DNA of 64,000 nt from Halomonas urumqiensis (GCF_003028575.1 NZ_PYUD01000006.1:62001-126000), one strand, 5' to 3'. Shown: positions 35,382-45,675, counted from the stretch's first letter. The notes: generated by a model not told the origin, from the sequence alone. A program made the numbers and translations.

Positions 35382-36128
35382 ATGGCACACGTCAATATGC
35401 GTGACCTGCTGAAGGCAGGTGCTCACTTCGGTCACCAGACCAAGTACTGGAACCCGAAGATGAGCAAATTCATCTTCGGCGCCCGCAACAAGATCCACAT
35501 CATCAACCTCGAGCACACCCTGCCGGCCCTCAATGAGGCCATCGATGTGGTCGAGAAGATGGCGGCATCGAACAACAAGATCATGTTCGTCGGCACCAAG
35601 CGCAGCGCGAGCAAGATCATCAAGGAAGAGGCCAACCGTGTTGGCCAGCCGTTCGTCAACCACCGCTGGCTCGGCGGCATGCTGACGAACTACAAGACCA
35701 TTCGCCAGTCCATCAAGCGTCTGCGCGACCTCGAGACCATGCGCGAGGACGGCACCTTCGAGAAGCTGACCAAGAAGGAAGTCCTGATGGCGACCCGCGA
35801 GCAGGACAAGCTCGAGCGTTCCATCGGCGGTATCAAGGAAATGGGCGGCCTGCCCGACGCGATGTTCGTGATCGATGTCGACCATGAGCGCATCGCCATC
35901 AATGAGGCAAACAAGCTGGGCATCCCGGTCATCGGTGTGGTCGATACCAACTCCGACCCGGATGGCGTCGACTACGTGATCCCTGGCAACGATGACTCCA
36001 TCCGCGCCATCCAGATCTACGTCAAGGCCATCGCCGACGCTTGTGGTCGTGCCAAGGAAGGTCGTGCGGACGAGTTTGTCGAGGTTACCGACGAAGCGCC
36101 GCAGGAAAGCGACAGCGCCGCCGAGTAA
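35382..36128 (+). CDS. rpsB: 30S ribosomal protein S2
   Basis: A 248-residue ribosomal protein beginning [20 protein letters not shown], with the conserved [32 protein letters not shown] and [20 protein letters not shown] segments and an acidic C-terminal tail. The start at 35382 is fixed by homology and an AGGAG 7 bases upstream; the upstream in-frame codons belong to the leader. Together with tsf it forms the classic rpsB-tsf unit. Confidence 0.98.
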   Translation: MAHVNMRDLLKAGAHFGHQTKYWNPKMSKFIFGARNKIHIINLEHTLPALNEAIDVVEKMAASNNKIMFVGTKRSASKIIKEEANRVGQPFVNHRWLGGMLTNYKTIRQSIKRLRDLETMREDGTFEKLTKKEVLMATREQDKLERSIGGIKEMGGLPDAMFVIDVDHERIAINEANKLGIPVIGVVDTNSDPDGVDYVIPGNDDSIRAIQIYVKAIADACGRAKEGRADEFVEVTDEAPQESDSAAE

Positions 36129-36196
36129 TCGCGGCCCGTCTGGCCGAGGCCCAGCCAGCCCAAAGGCACTGGCTCAAGGGTGGCCGGACAGACCAG

Positions 36197-36219
36197 AGGG
36201 GGCCGCGGCCCCCTTTTTG
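36197..36219 (+). terminator. terminator/attenuator between rpsB and tsf
   Basis: AGGGGGC, loop CGCG, GCCCCCT followed by TTTTT. A strong intrinsic hairpin inside the rpsB-tsf unit is expected to reduce tsf transcription relative to rpsB. Confidence 0.85.
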
Positions 36220-36230
36220 TACCGCATGGA

Positions 36231-36297
36231 TTTGCAAGACACAGGTTTGCAAGACACAGGTTTGCAAGACACGGGTTGGCAAAGCATCGATTTGCCT
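36231..36297. repeat. 15-bp tandem repeat between rpsB and tsf
   Basis: TTTGCAAGACACAGG occurs twice perfectly and once with one change, followed by a diverged fourth unit and a partial fifth. The array starts 11 bases after the intrinsic terminator. Confidence 0.92.
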
Positions 36298-36376
36298 AGC
36301 ATGCGTTACCCAGAATTCGCCGGAGTCGGCAGTGCGATTCCGGTTCCACTTCACGAGTCATTCAGAGGTGAACCCC

Positions 36377-37246
36377 ATGGCAGCTATCAGCGCCTCCCAG
36401 GTCAAGGAACTTCGCGAGCGTACCGGGCTCGGCATGATGGAGTGCAAGAAGGCCCTCACCGAGGCCGGCGGTGACATCGACGTCGCCATCGAGAATCTGC
36501 GCAAGAGCTCTGGCCTCAAGGCCGCCAAGAAGGCGGGTCGTACCGCCGCCGAAGGTACCGTGGTCACCCGCGTTGCCGATGACGGCAGCTACGGTGTGAT
36601 GGTCGAGATCAACTCCGAGACTGACTTCGTCTCGCGCGACGACAACTTCAAGGAATTCGCCACGCGTATCGGTGATGCCTTCTTCGCCGCCAAGAGCGAA
36701 GATGTCGCCGCCGTGATGGCCGGCGACCTGGAAACCGCCCGCGAGCAGCTGGTGCAGAAGATCGGCGAGAATATCGGCGTGCGTCGCAGCGTTGTGGTCG
36801 AGGCCGGCGAAGGCGGCGTGGTGGGCGAATACGTCCATGGCGGCCGCATCGGTGTGCTGACCGTGCTGAAGGGCGGCAACGCCGAGGTCGCCAAGGATGT
36901 CGCCATGCACGTGGCCGCCATCAATCCGGCCGTGGCGCGTCCCGAGGACATGCCCCAGGAGCAGCTGGATGAGGAAAAAGCGATTATCCTCGCCCAGCCC
37001 GACATGGCCGGCAAGCCCGAGAACATCGCCGAGAAGATGGTTCAGGGTCGCTTGAAGAAGTATCTGGCCGAGAACAGCCTGACCGAGCAGCCGTTCGTCA
37101 AGGACCCGAACCAGTCCGTGGCGGAGTTCGTCAAGGCCGCTGGTGGCGAGGTGTTGGCCTTCACGCGTTTCGAAGTCGGCGAGGGCATCGAGAAGGAAGA
37201 AGTCGATTTCGCCAAGGAAGTGATGGAACAGGCCAAGCGTAGCTGA
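36377..37246 (+). CDS. tsf: translation elongation factor Ts
   Basis: A 289-residue nucleotide exchange factor for EF-Tu. The N-terminal UBA-like module [22 protein letters not shown] is followed by the Asp-Phe exchange loop in [13 protein letters not shown], the two core subdomains and the C-terminal module ([18 protein letters not shown]). The start is ATG 36377 behind GAGGTG. The upstream in-frame ORF passes through the tandem repeat and has no homology. Confidence 0.98.
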   Translation: MAAISASQVKELRERTGLGMMECKKALTEAGGDIDVAIENLRKSSGLKAAKKAGRTAAEGTVVTRVADDGSYGVMVEINSETDFVSRDDNFKEFATRIGDAFFAAKSEDVAAVMAGDLETAREQLVQKIGENIGVRRSVVVEAGEGGVVGEYVHGGRIGVLTVLKGGNAEVAKDVAMHVAAINPAVARPEDMPQEQLDEEKAIILAQPDMAGKPENIAEKMVQGRLKKYLAENSLTEQPFVKDPNQSVAEFVKAAGGEVLAFTRFEVGEGIEKEEVDFAKEVMEQAKRS

Positions 37247-37358
37247 GGTCACAGGTTCCAGATTGAACGATGGCGTGCGCGCAAGCGCACGCCTTCGCGT
37301 ATCCGGCCGGTGCATTCGGCCGAGGTTGTGCCCTACTGCCGATCCCAGGAGAGACGCC

Positions 37359-38171
37359 ATGCCCACATCCGACCATGCCGACCAGTCGCTTTCTCGAGGC
37401 GCCGACGACGAGCGTCCGCGTTCGGAGAAATCGCGCATCGAGAAGCCGCGCGCCGACAAGTCGAAGTACAAGCGTATCCTGCTGAAGCTCTCCGGCGAGG
37501 CGTTGACCGGGGATGCCGACTTCGGCATCGACCCCAAGGTGCTGGATCGCATGGCGCTGGAAATCGGTCAACTGGTCGGTATTGGTGTCCAGGTCGGTAT
37601 CGTGGTCGGTGGTGGCAACCTGTTTCGTGGCGCGGCGCTGCATGAAGCGGGAATGGACCGGGTCACCGGTGATCACATGGGCATGCTGGCCACGGTGATG
37701 AACGCCCTGGCCATGCGCGATGCCCTGGAGCGTTCCAATATCCGTTCGCGGGTGATGTCGGCGATCCCCATGAGCGGCGTGGTGGAACACTACGACCGCC
37801 GTACCGCGATCCGCTACCTCACCTCCGGTGACGTGGTATTGTTCTCGGCCGGAACTGGCAATCCGTTCTTCACCACCGATTCGGCGGCTTGCCTGCGCGG
37901 TATCGAGATCGATGCCGACGTGGTGGTAAAGGCCACCAAGGTGGATGGGGTCTACGACAAGGATCCGGTCAAGCATAGCGATGCGGTCAAGTATACCCAG
38001 CTGAGCTACGACGACGCCCTCGACCAGAAGCTCGGGGTCATGGATTTGACCGCCATCTGCCTGGTGCGTGACCATGACATGCCGGTTCGCGTCTTCAACA
38101 TGAACAAGCCGGGCGCCCTGCTCAACCTGGTGGTTGGCGGCGAGGAAGGCACGCTGATAGATAGAGGTTGA
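37359..38171 (+). CDS. pyrH: UMP kinase with charged N-terminal extension
   Basis: A 270-residue hexameric UMP kinase. The kinase fold begins at [13 protein letters not shown] and includes [42 protein letters not shown] and [12 protein letters not shown]. Compared with the 241-residue E. coli enzyme there is a hydrophilic N-terminal extension of about 30 residues. It contains three 5-residue units ([15 protein letters not shown]) encoded by 15-base repeats at 37422-37466. AGGAGA at the right distance from ATG 37359 supports this start. It makes UDP from UMP and sits in the usual tsf-pyrH-frr order. Confidence 0.95.
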   Translation: MPTSDHADQSLSRGADDERPRSEKSRIEKPRADKSKYKRILLKLSGEALTGDADFGIDPKVLDRMALEIGQLVGIGVQVGIVVGGGNLFRGAALHEAGMDRVTGDHMGMLATVMNALAMRDALERSNIRSRVMSAIPMSGVVEHYDRRTAIRYLTSGDVVLFSAGTGNPFFTTDSAACLRGIEIDADVVVKATKVDGVYDKDPVKHSDAVKYTQLSYDDALDQKLGVMDLTAICLVRDHDMPVRVFNMNKPGALLNLVVGGEEGTLIDRG

Positions 38172-38175
38172 CATC

Positions 38176-38733
38176 GTGATCAATGACATCAAGAAGGATG
38201 CGGAATCCCGCATGAAGAAGAGCCTCGAGGCCCTTCATGGCAACTTGAACAAGATTCGTACAGGGCGTGCCCACTCCAGCATTCTCGACTCGGTGACTGT
38301 GGATTACTACGGCTCCCAGGTGCCGCTCAACCAGGTGGCCAACATCAACACCGAAGATGCGCGCACGCTGTCGGTGGTGCCTTGGGAACAGAGCATGGTG
38401 CCGAAGATCGAGAAGGCCATCATGACCTCCGATCTCGGTCTGAACCCATCGACCGCCGGCAACAACATCCGTGTGCCGATGCCGATGCTCACCGAGGAGA
38501 CGCGCAAGGGCTACATCAAGCAGGCGCGTGGCGAGGCGGAGAATGCTCGTGTAGCGGTTCGCAACGTGCGCCGTGATGCCAACGGTGACATCAAGGCGCT
38601 GCTCAAGGAGAAGGAGATCACCGAGGACGAGCAGCATCAGGCCGAGGAGGCGATACAGAAGTTGACAGACCAGATCATCGCCGAAATCGACAAGACACTG
38701 GAATCCAAGGAACATGATCTGATGCAGGTCTGA
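38176..38733 (+). CDS. frr: ribosome recycling factor
   Basis: A 185-residue tRNA-mimic protein that splits post-termination ribosomes with EF-G. It begins [19 protein letters not shown] and includes the conserved [23 protein letters not shown] and the long C-terminal helix. The start codon is GTG at 38176, four bases after the pyrH stop, so the two are tightly linked. A degenerate tandem repeat begins directly behind its stop. Confidence 0.97.
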   Translation: MINDIKKDAESRMKKSLEALHGNLNKIRTGRAHSSILDSVTVDYYGSQVPLNQVANINTEDARTLSVVPWEQSMVPKIEKAIMTSDLGLNPSTAGNNIRVPMPMLTEETRKGYIKQARGEAENARVAVRNVRRDANGDIKALLKEKEITEDEQHQAEEAIQKLTDQIIAEIDKTLESKEHDLMQV

Positions 38734-38735
38734 GG

Positions 38736-38820
38736 ACCATGCTCCTGGCACCATTCGCCTAGAACCATGCTCCTGGAATCATGCTCCAAGAATCATGCTT
38801 TGACGAACATGTTCCGAGGA
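38736..38820. repeat. 14-bp degenerate tandem repeat (6 units) between frr and uppS
   Basis: Units of about ACCATGCTCCTGGA start at 38736, 38750, 38764, 38778, 38792 and 38807; the first begins two bases after the frr stop codon. Each unit differs at two to five positions. Confidence 0.88.
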
Positions 38821-38890
38821 AGGTGGACTGCCGCGCCGCGGGATGGCGGCGTGGCAACTTCCCTGTTACATCCTGCCCACGCGAGACACC

Positions 38891-39679
38891 ATGACGTCAC
38901 CGCAGCCTTCCGACGCGCACTCCTCAGGCAGTGACTTCGCTTCGCCTGGCGGCCCGCTGCCACGCCACGTGGCCATCATCATGGATGGCAACAATCGCTG
39001 GGCGAAGGCGCGCGGCCTGTCAGGCGTGCGTGGCCATCATGCCGGCGTCGAGGCGGTGCGTGCGACGATACGCCGGGCTGCCCAGCGTGGCATCGAGACA
39101 CTCACCTTGTTCGCCTTCTCGAGCGAGAACTGGAAGCGTCCCAAGGCCGAGGTCAGTGCGCTGATGGAGCTGTTTCTGCTGGCGCTGAAACGTGAGGTCG
39201 GCAAGCTGCATGAGAATGGCATCCGGCTCTCGGTGATCGGCGATCGCACGGCCTTCTCGTCATCGATCCAGAAGCATATCGAGCGTGCCGAGGCCAAGAC
39301 CCAAGGCAACCGCCGGCTGCATCTGGTGATCGCCGCCAACTATGGTGGCCATTGGGATATCACCTGCGCCGCCAGACGGCTCGCGGAGCGTGTCGCGGCG
39401 GGTCAGCTCGATCCGCAATCAATCGATGAGCAGCGGCTGGAAAGCGAGCTTTGCCTGTCCGGTGATGCACCGGTGGATTTGTGCATCCGCACCAGCGGCG
39501 AGCAGCGTATCTCCAACTTCCTGCTCTGGCAGATGGCCTATGCCGAACTCTACTTCACGCCGCTGCTGTGGCCAGACTTCGATGGTGACGCCCTGGACCT
39601 TGCGCTGACGGATTTCCAGCGGCGCCAGCGGCGTTTCGGAATGACCGACGAACAGATCGAGGCGCAGCAAGGTGCTTAG
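38891..39679 (+). CDS. uppS: undecaprenyl diphosphate synthase (cis-prenyltransferase)
   Basis: A 262-residue enzyme that condenses isopentenyl units onto farnesyl diphosphate to make the C55 lipid carrier for peptidoglycan and LPS. The catalytic Asp is in IIMDGNNRWAKARG, with SSENWKRP and the C-terminal IRTSGEQRISNFLLWQ signature. The start is ATG 38891; a longer reading adds 16 residues without homology. The uppS end overlaps the GTG start of cdsA by eight bases. Confidence 0.96.
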   Translation: MTSPQPSDAHSSGSDFASPGGPLPRHVAIIMDGNNRWAKARGLSGVRGHHAGVEAVRATIRRAAQRGIETLTLFAFSSENWKRPKAEVSALMELFLLALKREVGKLHENGIRLSVIGDRTAFSSSIQKHIERAEAKTQGNRRLHLVIAANYGGHWDITCAARRLAERVAAGQLDPQSIDEQRLESELCLSGDAPVDLCIRTSGEQRISNFLLWQMAYAELYFTPLLWPDFDGDALDLALTDFQRRQRRFGMTDEQIEAQQGA

Positions 39680-40472
39680 ACAACGCATTATCACCGCAGC
39701 CTGGCTGGCGCCCTTGATGCTGGCTGGCCTGTTTGGCCTTTCGGGTGGCGCCTTTGTGCTGTTCACGGCACTGGTCGTGCTGCTTGCCGGCTGGGAGTGG
39801 ACCAATCTGGCGGGTGTCGAGGACCGCGATAATCGCATTCTGCTGGTCGGCGCCCTGGCACTGCTGATGGCGGTGATCTGGGCAATGGGTGCGTCACAGG
39901 CCTCCTGGCCGCTATGGCTGGCCGCCATCGGTTGGTTGGCCAATCTCTACTGGGTCGTGCACTACCCCGAGAAAGTCCATCAGTGGCAGTCTACCCGCCA
40001 TCGCCTGGCCATGGGACTGTGGGTGCTGGTGCCCACCTGGGTTGGCTTCAATCTGCTGCGCGACACCGGCGCAGTGTGGCTGTTGTACGTGTTGCTGCTG
40101 GTATGGTGTGCCGATATCGGTGCCTATTTCGCCGGCCGCGCCTTCGGCAAGCGCAAGCTCGCGCCACGAGTCAGCCCTGGCAAGAGCTGGGAAGGCGTGG
40201 TCGGCGGCATGCTGGCTACCACGCTTCTGGCGTTGCTGTTCGCCACTTGGCAGGAACTCGGGTTCGGGGGAGGCGTGGTGCTGGTCATGGCCACGTGGCT
40301 GGTGTCCCTGGTCTCGGTGCTTGGCGACCTTCTGGAAAGCATGCTCAAGCGCTTGCGTGGTATCAAGGACTCCAGTCAGTTGCTGCCAGGTCATGGAGGC
40401 GTATTGGATCGCATCGACAGCCTGACCGCGGCCGTGCCGCTGTTCGCACTGCTTTCCCTCGGGGTGCTGTGA
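39672..40472 (+). CDS. cdsA: phosphatidate cytidylyltransferase
   Basis: A 266-residue integral membrane enzyme with about eight hydrophobic helices. It makes CDP-diacylglycerol for all phospholipids. The C-terminal signature, running from [19 protein letters not shown] through [14 protein letters not shown], carries the metal-binding Asp residues, and the [11 protein letters not shown] loop is conserved. It starts with GTG inside uppS and ends one base before dxr, so uppS-cdsA-dxr are coupled. Confidence 0.96.
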   Translation: MLRQRIITAAWLAPLMLAGLFGLSGGAFVLFTALVVLLAGWEWTNLAGVEDRDNRILLVGALALLMAVIWAMGASQASWPLWLAAIGWLANLYWVVHYPEKVHQWQSTRHRLAMGLWVLVPTWVGFNLLRDTGAVWLLYVLLLVWCADIGAYFAGRAFGKRKLAPRVSPGKSWEGVVGGMLATTLLALLFATWQELGFGGGVVLVMATWLVSLVSVLGDLLESMLKRLRGIKDSSQLLPGHGGVLDRIDSLTAAVPLFALLSLGVL

Positions 40473-40473
40473 G

Positions 40474-41679
40474 ATGATGACCCCAAGCGATACGCCAGCA
40501 CCTCGCTGCCAGGCCGTCACGGTGCTGGGTGCCACCGGCTCCATCGGCACCAGCACCCTGGACGTGATCGCCCGCCACCCCGAACGCTATCGCCTCCATG
40601 CCTTGACCGCCCACGGCTCGCGTGAGGCGCTTCTTGCCTTGTGCCGCCTCCATCGCCCGGCGGTGGCGGTGCTGGAGGGCGAGGCGGATGCGGCCTGGTT
40701 GCGAGAGCGTCTTGGTGAGGCGCGTATTGACACCGAGGTGGCGAGCGGACCGCAGGCCCTCGTCGAGGTGGCCGAGGCAAGCGAGGTTGACGTGGTGATG
40801 TCGGCTATCGTCGGCGCAGCGGGGCTTCTTCCTACACTGGCGGCGGTGCGCGCCGGAAAGCGCGTGTTGCTGGCCAACAAGGAAGCCTTGGTGATGTCCG
40901 GGGCGTTGTTCATGGACGCCGTCAGCCGCCATGGCGCCACCCTGTTGCCGATCGATTCCGAACATAATGCCATTTACCAATGTCTACCTGTTGAGCATCG
41001 CGGGGGACTTGCGTGCCATGGGGTCACGCAACTGCTGTTGACCGCCTCCGGTGGCCCGTTTCGAGGGTGGAGCGCAGAGGCGCTTTCCAGCGCAACGCCG
41101 AACCAGGCTTGCGCCCATCCCAATTGGTCGATGGGTCGCAAGATCTCGGTGGATAGTGCCACCCTGATGAACAAGGGGCTCGAGCTGATCGAAGCCTGTT
41201 GGTTGTTCGATGCCCGCCCGGAGCAGATTCAGGTGGTGGTGCACCCTCAGAGCGTGATTCACTCGATGGTCGCCTACAGCGACGGTTCGGTGATCGCCCA
41301 GCTCGGCAACCCCGACATGCGCACGCCGATCGCTTATGGCCTGGCCTGGCCGCAGCGGATCGAGGCCGGCGTCGCGGCGCTGGACCTGTTCGAGGTGGCG
41401 CGACTGGACTTCGAGCCTGCCGACGAGGCCGCGTTTCCCTGCCTGCGACTGGCGCGTGAGGCGATGTCGGACGGCGGTACGGCGCCGGCGGTGTTGAATG
41501 CCGCCAATGAGGTGGCGGTCGAGGCGTTTCTCGAGGGTCGCCTGGGCTTCACCGGCATCGCTGAGCTTGTCGCACGGGTACGTGATGCGCGGTCCGTACA
41601 GCCCGCCAGCGACCTGGCAACGGTGCTCGAGGCCGACGCTCTCGCGCGCCGGGAAGCCAACAGGTGGCTCGACCGCTGA
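40474..41679 (+). CDS. dxr: 1-deoxy-D-xylulose 5-phosphate reductoisomerase
   Basis: A 401-residue NADPH enzyme for the committed step of the MEP isoprenoid pathway. NADPH binding is at [15 protein letters not shown]. Metal and substrate residues lie in [46 protein letters not shown] and [13 protein letters not shown]. It supplies the farnesyl diphosphate used by UppS, encoded two genes upstream. A 15-bp tandem repeat lies between it and rseP. Confidence 0.97.
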   Translation: MMTPSDTPAPRCQAVTVLGATGSIGTSTLDVIARHPERYRLHALTAHGSREALLALCRLHRPAVAVLEGEADAAWLRERLGEARIDTEVASGPQALVEVAEASEVDVVMSAIVGAAGLLPTLAAVRAGKRVLLANKEALVMSGALFMDAVSRHGATLLPIDSEHNAIYQCLPVEHRGGLACHGVTQLLLTASGGPFRGWSAEALSSATPNQACAHPNWSMGRKISVDSATLMNKGLELIEACWLFDARPEQIQVVVHPQSVIHSMVAYSDGSVIAQLGNPDMRTPIAYGLAWPQRIEAGVAALDLFEVARLDFEPADEAAFPCLRLAREAMSDGGTAPAVLNAANEVAVEAFLEGRLGFTGIAELVARVRDARSVQPASDLATVLEADALARREANRWLDR

Positions 41680-41698
41680 GCGTTTGCGGCCCTGATTC

Positions 41699-41770
41699 GA
41701 CGCCCTGGTTTTTGACGCACTGGTTTTTGACGCACTGGTTTTTGACACACTGGTTTGACGCACGTATTGG
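41699..41770. repeat. 15-bp tandem repeat between dxr and rseP
   Basis: GACGCACTGGTTTTT occurs three times almost exactly (41699, 41714, 41729) and then in two diverged copies up to 41770. The array starts 20 bases after the dxr stop. Confidence 0.92.
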
Positions 41771-41802
41771 ATGGAATTAACGAATAGCGAGAGGAGACTG
41801 CC

Positions 41803-43161
41803 TTGGGCCTGATCCAGAATGTGCTGGCCGTGATCGTGGTGCTGGGCCTGCTGATTACCTTCCACGAGTTTGGCCACTTCTGGGTGGCACGCCGTTGTGG
41901 TGTCAAGGTGCTGCGTTTTTCGGTGGGTTTTGGCAAGCCGATCTGGTCACGAGTCGATCGTCATGGCACGGAGTTTGCCGTGGCAGCCATTCCTCTGGGT
42001 GGCTACGTCAAGATGCTCGATGAGCGTGAGGCACCGGTTGCCGACGACCAGCTGGAGCAGGCCTTCAACCGCAAGAGCGTGTGGGCCCGCATCGCGATCG
42101 TCGCTGCTGGCCCCATCGCCAATTTCCTGCTCGCCATCGTGGCCTACTGGGCGTTGTTCGTGGCTGGCACCACGACCGTGGCACCGGTGATCGGGAGCAT
42201 CGCCCCGGATTCCCCTGCCGAACGGGGTGGGCTCGTCGCGGGTCAGGAGATCACCGCCGTCCAGGGTGACGCAGTACGCTCGTGGGACGAGATCAACCTC
42301 AAGCTGGTGGCCGATATCGGGGTGAGTGGCGAGATCGTGGTGGATGCGCGTGACGATGCCAGCCGCAGCCCGCAGGCGTACCGGCTGCCGGTCAACGACT
42401 GGCTGGTGCGTCAGGATCCTCCGCAGCCCTTGCCGAGCCTGGGCGTCACTCCCTGGCAACCGGACATTCCAGCGGTGCTGGGCCAGGTGATGGAAGGCGA
42501 GGCGGCAGCCGCCGCGGGACTCGAAGCCGGCGACGAGGTGCTCTCGGTGGATGGCACGTCGGTCGAGGACTGGCGGCATTTCGTCGATATCGTGCGGGCA
42601 AGCCCCGGCGAGGCACTGACTCTCGAGGTGCGTCGCGATGACCGAACCGAGTCGATCGAGATCACTCCCGGGCGCAACGAGCTGGAAGAGGGTGTTGTGA
42701 TTGGCTACATCGGTGCCGGGGTTGCATCGGTGAGCTGGCCCGAGGAGTATCGTCGAGAGATTCGTTACGGGCCGGTAGAGGCGGTCGGGCAGGCCATAAC
42801 GCGCACCGGCGAGATGACGGTGTTGACCCTGGACGCCATCCGCAAGATGCTGGTCGGACTGATCTCGCCGAGCAATCTTTCCGGGCCCATTACCATTGCC
42901 CGTATCTCGGGAGACTCGGCACGCGCGGGTCTCGAGAGTTTCATCAGCTTCCTGGCGTATCTCTCGATAAGCCTCGGGGTGCTGAACCTGTTGCCGATCC
43001 CGGTGCTCGATGGCGGCCATCTGCTCTACTATTTCATGGAGGTAGTACGCGGCCGACCGGTATCTGAGCGAGCGCAGGCCATGGGGCTGCGCGTGGGTAT
43101 TGCGATGGTGGGTACGTTGATGGTGATGGCGATCTATTTCGACCTGATGCGACTCTGGTAA
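41803..43161 (+). CDS. rseP: site-2 intramembrane protease RseP
   Basis: A 452-residue zinc protease of the inner membrane. The active site is FHEFGHFWVARRCGV, with the second motif in NLLPIPVLDGGHLLYY. Two PDZ domains lie between (around IAPDSPAERGGLVAGQEI and AAAAGLEAGDEVLSV). It cleaves the anti-sigma factor RseA to release sigma-E and also processes remnant signal peptides. The start is TTG at 41803 with a strong GAGGAG six bases upstream; no ATG gives the conserved N-terminus. Confidence 0.95.
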   Translation: MGLIQNVLAVIVVLGLLITFHEFGHFWVARRCGVKVLRFSVGFGKPIWSRVDRHGTEFAVAAIPLGGYVKMLDEREAPVADDQLEQAFNRKSVWARIAIVAAGPIANFLLAIVAYWALFVAGTTTVAPVIGSIAPDSPAERGGLVAGQEITAVQGDAVRSWDEINLKLVADIGVSGEIVVDARDDASRSPQAYRLPVNDWLVRQDPPQPLPSLGVTPWQPDIPAVLGQVMEGEAAAAAGLEAGDEVLSVDGTSVEDWRHFVDIVRASPGEALTLEVRRDDRTESIEITPGRNELEEGVVIGYIGAGVASVSWPEEYRREIRYGPVEAVGQAITRTGEMTVLTLDAIRKMLVGLISPSNLSGPITIARISGDSARAGLESFISFLAYLSISLGVLNLLPIPVLDGGHLLYYFMEVVRGRPVSERAQAMGLRVGIAMVGTLMVMAIYFDLMRLW

Positions 43162-43232
43162 AACGGTTTCGGGGAGCGTCGGTTGGCGCTTCCAGCGTGG
43201 GCGGCACAGGGAGGTGGAGCCCGTCTCCAACC

Positions 43233-43260
43233 TTGTCAGTCACCCGCACAAATGTATAAG
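43233..43260 (+). promoter_or_regulatory. candidate promoter of bamA
   Basis: TTGTCA, a 16-base spacer and TATAAG lie about 50 bases before the bamA ATG. This is a sigma-70-like match; a sigma-E element was not recognised. Confidence 0.5.
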
Positions 43261-43308
43261 GTGCCTGTCTGAACAGGTTTGGCAGATCAACGCGAGCGAA
43301 TCGACTGC

Positions 43309-45648
43309 ATGAAAATCAAGACCATCGGACTGGCGGCGCTGCTGCTCGCCGGGGCCAGCGCGGCCCAGGCTCAATCCTTCGACGTTTCCGACATCCGGGT
43401 AGAGGGACTGCAGCGAGTCTCTGCCGCCTCGGTGTTCAACGCCTTTCCTGTCAGTGCCCGTGATCGGGTCGACGACCGCGAGCTGGCCGAGGCGACCCGA
43501 GAGCTCTTCGCTACCGGCCTGTTCGAGGATATCCAGCTCGCCCGTGAGGGCGACGTGCTGATCATCCAGGTCGTCGAGCGGCCGACCATCTCGCGACTGA
43601 CGATCTCCGGCAACGAGCAGATCGGCGATGACGAACTGCGTGCCGGCCTGCGCGAGGCAGGGCTTTCCGAGGGTCAGGTGCTGCAGCTGTCCACCCTGGA
43701 GGAGATCCAGCGCGAGCTTGAAGGTGTCTATCAAGGCCAGGGGCGCTACAGCGCCACCATCGATACCAACGTCCGCGAGATCGACGAAGGCCGCGTGCAG
43801 GTCGACATCGAGATCAATGAAGGGGCGGTGGCGCGTATTCGCCAGATCAACATCGTCGGCAATCAGGCCTTCGATGATGAGACCCTGCTCGATGTCTTCG
43901 AGCTGGAGGATCGCCCCGGGCGGATCTTCGGCTGGTTCTCGAGTGACGAGTATTCACGCGAGGCGCTCTCGGGTGATCTCGAGCGGCTGCGCTCCTATTA
44001 CCTCGACCGCGGCTATGTGAACTTCAATGTCGACTCCACGCAGGTGTCGATCAGCCCCGACAAGTCCGAGATCTACATCACCGTGAACGTCAACGAGGGT
44101 AGCCAGTATCGACTGGGCGACATTCGTTTCGACGGTGACCTGAAGATTGGTGAAAACCAGGCGCGAAACCTGCTCGAGGTGCAGCCAGGCGAGATATTCT
44201 CGCGTAGCGATGTCACCGCCTCGTCGGAAGCGTTGCGCTCGCGTCTGGGTGCCGAAGGCTTCGCCTTCGCCAATGTGGATGGCGTGCCTGAACTCGCCGC
44301 CGATGGCGAAACCGTGGACCTGACCTTCCGTGTCGACCCGGGTCGTCGTGCGTATGTCCGCCGTATCGAGTTCGTCGGCAATACCACGACGCAGGATGAG
44401 GTGTTGCGCCGCGAGATGATTCAGCTCGAGGGCGCGCCGGCCTCCACCGATTCGATCAGCCAGTCGCGCCAGCGTCTGGAACGTCTCGGCTTCTTCCGCG
44501 AGGTTCAGGTCGAAACACGCCCGGTGCCGGGTGAGGAAGACAAGCTCGATGTCACCTACACCGTCGAGGAGCAGCCGTCCGGCTCAGTGTCGGCCAGTGT
44601 CGGCTTCTCGCAGAGCGCTGGTGTGATCTACGGCGTTGGCCTGTCGCAGAACAACTTCCTGGGTACCGGCAACCGCGTCAACGTCGGCGCCCAGCGCAGC
44701 GATACCTTTACCAGTATCAACTTTGGCTTCACCGACCCCTACTGGACCCTCGACGGCATTTCGCGTGGCTACAACCTGTTCTACCGCGAGACCGACTACG
44801 AAGACTCCGATATCTCCACCTACTCTACCGACGCTTATGGGGCGGGTATCAACTTCGGCTACCCGATCAACGAACTGACTCGTCTCAACTTCGGCGCTTC
44901 GCTCGAGGACCTGACGGTCAAGACCTACAGCGATACCGCCCAGGAGATTCGTCAGTACGTGGACGACCAGGGAGCGAGTGCACAGAGTGCCAAGCTCACC
45001 GCCAGCTGGACGCGCAACAATCTCAACCGCGGCATCATGCCCACCGCGGGCAACTACCAGCGCCTGTCGCTGGAGACCGCGGTGCCGGGTAGCGATGCCG
45101 AGTACTACAAGGTGCGTGCCCAGGCTCGGCAGTTGTTCCCGCTCAATGATGACGAGGAGTGGGCGCTGAAGTTCAGTGGCGAGGTGGGCTATGCCGACAG
45201 CATCGGCAACGACCCCTATCCGTTTTACGAGAATTTCTATGCGGGTGGCCTCGGCTCGGTGCGCGGTTTCACCTCCAACACGCTCGGCCAGCGTACTACG
45301 CCGCCCCCGAACGGTGGGCGTGACCGTACGCTGGGCGGCAACGTGCTGGTGCAGGGCAGTGCCGAGGTACTGTTTCCGTTGCCATTCGTCGAGGATCAGC
45401 GCTCGTTGCAGACATCGCTGTTCCTGGATGCCGGCAACACCTTCCTGACCGACTGCTACGCCACCCAGTCAGGCACCTCCAACTGCAGCTCCGGCGTCGA
45501 TTTCGGTGATCTGCGCTATAGCGCGGGTATCGGGCTCTCCTGGCTGACGCCGGTCGGGCCGCTGACCTTCAGCATCGCCGAGCCGCTCAACGACAAGAGC
45601 ACCGACGACACCCAGTTCTTCCAGTTCTCGCTCGGCCAGTCGTTCTAA
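43309..45648 (+). CDS. bamA: outer membrane protein assembly factor BamA
   Basis: A 779-residue Omp85 protein. A signal peptide (MKIKTIGLAALLLAGASAAQA, likely cut before QSF) leads to five POTRA domains (about residues 22-420) and a 16-stranded barrel. The barrel contains the lid-loop motif GGLGSVRGF and ends in FQFSLGQSF, with C-terminal Phe. It inserts beta-barrel proteins into the outer membrane. The start at ATG 43309 gives a proper signal peptide; a reading ten codons longer does not. The order rseP-bamA-skp-lpxD is standard. Confidence 0.97.
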   Translation: MKIKTIGLAALLLAGASAAQAQSFDVSDIRVEGLQRVSAASVFNAFPVSARDRVDDRELAEATRELFATGLFEDIQLAREGDVLIIQVVERPTISRLTISGNEQIGDDELRAGLREAGLSEGQVLQLSTLEEIQRELEGVYQGQGRYSATIDTNVREIDEGRVQVDIEINEGAVARIRQINIVGNQAFDDETLLDVFELEDRPGRIFGWFSSDEYSREALSGDLERLRSYYLDRGYVNFNVDSTQVSISPDKSEIYITVNVNEGSQYRLGDIRFDGDLKIGENQARNLLEVQPGEIFSRSDVTASSEALRSRLGAEGFAFANVDGVPELAADGETVDLTFRVDPGRRAYVRRIEFVGNTTTQDEVLRREMIQLEGAPASTDSISQSRQRLERLGFFREVQVETRPVPGEEDKLDVTYTVEEQPSGSVSASVGFSQSAGVIYGVGLSQNNFLGTGNRVNVGAQRSDTFTSINFGFTDPYWTLDGISRGYNLFYRETDYEDSDISTYSTDAYGAGINFGYPINELTRLNFGASLEDLTVKTYSDTAQEIRQYVDDQGASAQSAKLTASWTRNNLNRGIMPTAGNYQRLSLETAVPGSDAEYYKVRAQARQLFPLNDDEEWALKFSGEVGYADSIGNDPYPFYENFYAGGLGSVRGFTSNTLGQRTTPPPNGGRDRTLGGNVLVQGSAEVLFPLPFVEDQRSLQTSLFLDAGNTFLTDCYATQSGTSNCSSGVDFGDLRYSAGIGLSWLTPVGPLTFSIAEPLNDKSTDDTQFFQFSLGQSF

Positions 45649-45675
45649 GTACCGGCATCATCCTGTTTTTCATTC

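Noticed and set aside
36231-36297. 15-bp array as a CRISPR array
   Set aside because: Units are contiguous without spacers and there are no cas genes.
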